Positions 30,737 to 34,597 of a DNA stretch of 34,597 nucleotides are shown here, in pieces. The DNA is from Owenia fusiformis (lineage: Eukaryota; Annelida; Polychaeta; Sabellida; Oweniidae), in NCBI GenBank assembly GCA_903813345.2, contig CAIIXF020000077.1:1-34597 (forward strand), written 5' to 3'. The stretch's first letter is position 1. Each line of letters begins with the position of its first letter. The notes under the pieces were generated by a model. The model saw nothing but the letters and a program-made list of their open reading frames with translations, had not been told where the DNA came from and made no database searches. The translations under genes were made by a program, and so were the position numbers.

Positions 30737-31084
30737 ATAATATTAGTTATTATTACCACCTTGCCAGGCCAGTTCTAGGGGTTTAAGTGCTAGTTTAGAA
30801 GGCGTTTATTTTACTATATCGACCTGAGAAATGTGTGACGTCATAGTGGTGGTCCATATGGACCGGTCTAGAATATATTCTGGACCGGCAATTTTCCCCG
30901 GGAAATTAGATATCGTTCAATGCGTAAGATTTTCTTGCTGTTTCAGTCCTGGTCGTTAACGGTGGTAATAATACTAATAACGTCATTTCTGCGAGCGATA
31001 TAGTGAACTATTGGACCTTGGGCCTTCGGCCCTTGCTGTTGGTCCAATACTTCACTATATCACCCTTAGAAATGACGTTATTGT
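30737..31084. repeat. fold-back repeat with nested hairpins
   Basis: An outer inverted pair (TTAGTTATTATTACCACC at 30743-30760 and GGTGGTAATAATACTAA at 30961-30977, one-base indel) is followed by a 107-nt hairpin (30976-31082). The hairpin has a 15-bp perfect end stem and inner stems GATATAGTGAA/TTCACTATATC, TATTGGACC/GGTCCAATA and GGGCC/GGCCC. The gene A flank lacks this block, so it is probably an inserted MITE-like element. Confidence 0.7.
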
Positions 31085-31561
31085 ACTATTATTCAGGATA
31101 TTTTGTCATAAATATTGCAAAACAAAACTCAATTTATTTCGATTTGTTTTATGGCTTTAATTCCCAAAATATCCACAATTGACATACCGTCACTCCTAAT
31201 ACTTTTTGAAATACATCAACTATTCAGTGTGATTTTCTTATTTTACAAAAGGCATTTTTACATATCAAATATATGTTTTATTTAGAATCCTTATCATATT
31301 TTAATTAAGGATTTGTTTGATGCTTCATTATTTTCTATACAAACAATTCATTTTCAACTTTGTTGTGAATTTCAGTTAATTGAAATGAATGAATAAAAAT
31401 AATCAAAAGTTCTGAGATCAACAAAATGCATCAAAAGTCAATAAGTTTATTATTTAACTTTCATCTCTATTAGCGTCAAACTGTTTAACCACCTGTTTTC
31501 ATCATGTTTAAATCGCAGTGTTTTAATATTGTTTGACATATGAAGGTGATAACGATGCGCG
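31085..31561. other. intergenic, upstream of gene C
   Basis: The first part (31085-31220) is homologous to the gene A flank at about 8060-8200, marking the far end of the duplicated block. The gene C promoter should lie within or just after it; no clear TATA box was seen. Confidence 0.5.
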
Positions 31562-33587
31562 ATGCATATCTCTATTATTTCAGGATTTGTTGCTCTATGC
31601 CTTTATATTCAAGTTGTCGAATGGTAAGATGATCATATACATGTTTATAAAACAGTGTCTAAAATAAGATTGTTACATTTATATGAATAAAACTATATTT
31701 AAGATTATACATACAAATATCTGCGATAACTTTAAACAGGCTTGAATGCCTTAATAATATTTTTTCAATTTGAAAGAAGCTGCCCAGAACGTCAATGATA
31801 TTGTACTTTAAATTATAGCGGCTGGTGTACGAGTCAAAGGCAACGAGTAGAACAGTACACAGTGCGAGTATCAGGTTCACGGGCGAGTAGATACTCCACC
31901 AAATGCGGTTTCGGAGGTTGGAAGAGGTGTACAAGATACCGGTAGGTTGAGATGCGATCAGTCATGAGCCTAAACCTTTATGATTACATTTTTATAAAAA
32001 AAATTAAAAGGCCTACGTTTACTATTGTACATTATTTCAAATACAGTTTCAAATACCAATTGGAATTATGTTTAATACTCCATGTCTTGTGATATATATA
32101 TAAAAAATTGTATTATAGAGTTTGCATATATCTTTGCAGATACCACACCACATATTCGAGTCAACCAAGAGCAAGAACGGTAACACATTCAGTCCGAGTC
32201 TGCTGTTCCGGATACAAGGGATCAAATTGTGATATTCGTAAGAACTTTATGTCATCTTAGTATACAGGGTGTCCGGAAAGTAAAGATACAAATGCTCTTG
32301 TTTTAAGAGATTTGGGTCTTTTGAAATGAAACTGCTACAGATTGTAGAGCAAGATTATTACAATATATCTACCAATTTTCATCACATATAGTCTTAGCGT
32401 GATCAAGTTACGGTTGTTATGGTTACGGCTGTGAGGGGTATGCGGAGCAGTTCCAGAACATTGCTAAAATGTCAAAAATTGCTAAAATACAATCATCTGA
32501 AACAGCGTTTTTTGTCGTATTTTCTATCAATGTTTTGCTAAATTTTGTTTGTTGTTTGTATTATTACTGCCATAGTTTTTCTTTTATATAATGATGTCAT
32601 TGTTACATATCAGAACTATTTTATTTCACTAACCAGTATAATCAAAGAAATATCATACAAGTGTTTAGAGCCTCTGGATTTAGTTGGAAAGTCAATATTG
32701 CATCTCCATAATACACCCATTCTCAAAGCAAAGAAAACAATTCTTACAATGGATTGTCTTGACATTAAACCTTCCTATGCAATGCCCCATATTCACCTGA
32801 TAGAGCCTTTTTTGACTTCTACCTAATGACCATCTGAAAGCAATATTTGTAAGAAGTTCGACATACAAAATGAGTCTCAGCTGGAAGTCAATGCTATAAG
32901 CAATTTGAGAGACGGACAGCAATGATTTTGTCAAGTCTTTGAATCGGCGGTCAAGATGCACCAAAAATGTTTAGATAATGGGGAAAATATTGAATATTCA
33001 ATGATAGTAGTTATATTAAGAGATCAAATAATGTTACAGTACTAGTCCTTATGCTGTTGTAGTACATAATTTGATGTAATATAGAAATAAATGGAAGAAT
33101 GCCAAGATGCTATGAGCAGGAAAGAGATTTGTAAAACACATATGTGACGTTGCTCCACATACCCTTGACTCCCGTTACCATAACGACCATAACTTTTTCA
33201 TTTTAAAACTAAAAGCCATGACCGTTGCAGGATATATTGCTATAATGTCATTCTACATTCTGGAGCAATTTCATCTCATAACATGTAAATCTCTTAAAAT
33301 GAGAGCATTTGTATCTTTACTTTCCGGACACCCTGTAGTTCAGGTGCTGCTGAGTGAGAAACGCGTTTTTAGTCACATTAAATTTCATTTTAACTGGTGT
33401 TTTGAGTAAGTTAACTTCAATTACGGGATACATGGTAGTTCAACGTTACAAAAACTAATATAATTTGCTTGATTTTTACATGGTGTAGCAATATGTAATG
33501 GAGGGGCACCATGTTTCAATGGCGGGACGTGTATAAGACCAAACTATTGTGCATGCCGATCGGGATTTGCGTCGCCTTCGTGCACAG
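31562..33587 (+). CDS. gene C, 5' part: secreted EMI-like plus EGF protein
   Basis: Exons 31562-31623, 31819-31941, 32140-32237 and 33489-33587 join in frame (phases 2, 2, 1, 1). The start gives MHISIIISGFVALCLYIQ, a good signal peptide. Next come CGWCTSQRQRV, STKCGFGGWKRCTRYRYH and VRVCCSGYKGSNCDI, which fit an EMI-type Cys-rich domain ending in CC-G-[YWF]-x-G-x-x-C. An EGF follows: ICNGGAPCFNGGTC, NYCACRSGFASPSC. EMI-EGF starts occur in MEGF-type scavenger receptors and in matrix proteins; which one cannot be told because the rest lies beyond the window. The last exon ends phase 1 with GTAAGT, as expected for more EGF exons. Confidence 0.72.
32265..33335 (+). mobile_element. Tc1/mariner relic in gene C intron, TA-flanked
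   Basis: Inverted ends read CAGGGTGTCCGGAAAGTAAA inward from both sides, flanked by TA (32263-32264 and 33336-33337). Inverted similarity continues inside (for example GGTTGTTATGGTTACGG near 32413 against CCGTTACCATAACGACC near 33173). The + strand holds a broken transposase (32785-33003). It lies in the intron between gene C exons 3 and 4. Confidence 0.88.
32785..33003 (+). pseudogene. mariner-type transposase C-terminal remnant
   Basis: PYSPDRAFFDFYLMT, with the third catalytic Asp codon at 32799-32801, is followed by a stop; further on, in another frame, KMHQKCLDNGENIEYSM matches the usual mariner C-terminal end. Stops and frame changes rule out activity. The N-terminal DNA-binding region is not recognisable. 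Confidence 0.78.
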
Positions 33588-34597
33588 GTAAGTCGATTTT
33601 AGCACAAAATGTGACGTAAATACAACGCACAATGGTACCTCTTCTCAGTTAAAAGTTTGTAAGAAAACGTTCATCGTGCAAATGCAAAATTTAGTGCAAT
33701 AAATAAAGTTTTAATGAAGAAAAACGACGTCAGGTTTGTCTACTTTCTACACGTTTGCGTGAAAGTTATAGGTAATATGAAGTACATTTTAGTGTACATG
33801 AACGTGTTTAATTATGGTCTTCTAGGGACTAGTTCTCCCTTTGGTATTAATTGCATACTTTCTCAATTGAGGAAATTGATCGTGTGTTTGTAGCTTTTCT
33901 GAATTCATGTTAAAATATAAGGTGCACTAATAATGGAAATACCCAGAACAAATCTTCTGCAGACGCCATTTTGCATAGGTTGTAGAACTTGATCTGGTCA
34001 CATTAAATTTGAGAATCATGTTCCCGTACAGCTGGACAGAACGCGAACTTGTTTTAACGCGAACGTAAGCGTGAACACACACGTTCTGGTTCACGTTTGT
34101 ATATTAACGTGTAGCTTAACCTCTCCATTGATAGGTGTTCTGATTTCTGTTTTATTTGACGGTCATTCCCTTCCCAGAATGTTGTAATGTGATATTCATC
34201 AATAACATGAATGTTTGACCAAATATCGAAATTATAACATGATTCGTCACTTTTAAATTCTAGCATGATTCATAAATCTGCTTGTCATCGTGATAGTAGA
34301 ATATTTCTACAATTGATTGCCAACTAGAACATATTGCAATAATGTTTTAAACAACAAAGTGAATTCCAAATGCCGTGACATTTTGCACGTGACAACACTT
34401 GTATACCTAATTGCATAGAACATTATTTCTAATTAACTACTTAGGTAAAATATATTTACTAATACCTATACTCATTGATATCGATAATAGTGATGCCACG
34501 ATTCGATTTTACTCTTTAGATGAGCCTTTGAAGCGTTTCTCTTTTTGATCTGATCCCGTTTACCTAAAAACAACAGTGACATTCCAAGGAGAATTGG
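33588..34597. other. gene C intron (continuing out of window)
   Basis: No further exon with splice sites and Cys spacing was found. A short inverted patch around ACGCGAAC and CACGTTC motifs lies at about 34035-34105. The minus-strand open frame 34054-34266 has no recognisable domain. Confidence 0.5.

Overview
Invertebrate nuclear DNA: AT-rich, spliced genes with GT-AG introns, i-type (destabilase) lysozyme domains, calcium-binding EGF exons in the usual 1-1 phase, I-set Ig domains and several decayed Tc1/mariner elements. I-type lysozymes and this transposon load fit a marine bilaterian, perhaps a lophotrochozoan such as a mollusc or annelid, but the sequence does not settle the taxon. All genes are on the + strand.

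Layout. (1) 1-5851: the 3' part of gene A, entered mid-gene; five exons are visible (646-802, 1055-2261, 2482-5200, 5353-5434, 5773-5851). It has a 4-base deletion and a premature stop in its largest exon. (2) 5852-11861: intergenic, with a palindromic repeat cluster, a TA-flanked mariner with long inverted arms (6600-7711), and a second mariner relic with a LINE 3' fragment (about 8489-9790). (3) 11862-30004: gene B, complete; 26 coding exons reconstructed by reading frame, splice sites and comparison with gene A. The exon lengths sum to 7977 nt, a protein of 2658 residues: signal peptide, four tandem i-type lysozyme modules, six calcium-binding EGF domains, one further EGF, a long unrecognised region with two furin-type sites, two Ig domains and a basic Cys-containing tail. 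(4) 30005-31561: intergenic, with fold-back sequences. (5) 31562 to beyond 33587: the start of gene C (signal peptide, EMI-like domain, EGF), with a mariner relic in its third intron.

Genes A and B are paralogues from a tandem duplication with an offset of about 22.8 kb (646 pairs with 23456); matching exons have the same length and phase, and homology continues into both 3' flanks. The 5' part of A should lie just left of the window.

The most notable item is gene B. It joins four lysozyme-fold modules, each with 14 Cys and the catalytic Asp but lacking the catalytic Glu at its usual place, to a cbEGF stalk, convertase sites and Ig domains. I know of no described protein with this order. A secreted or matrix-associated recognition protein is a reasonable inference; its function is not shown by the sequence.
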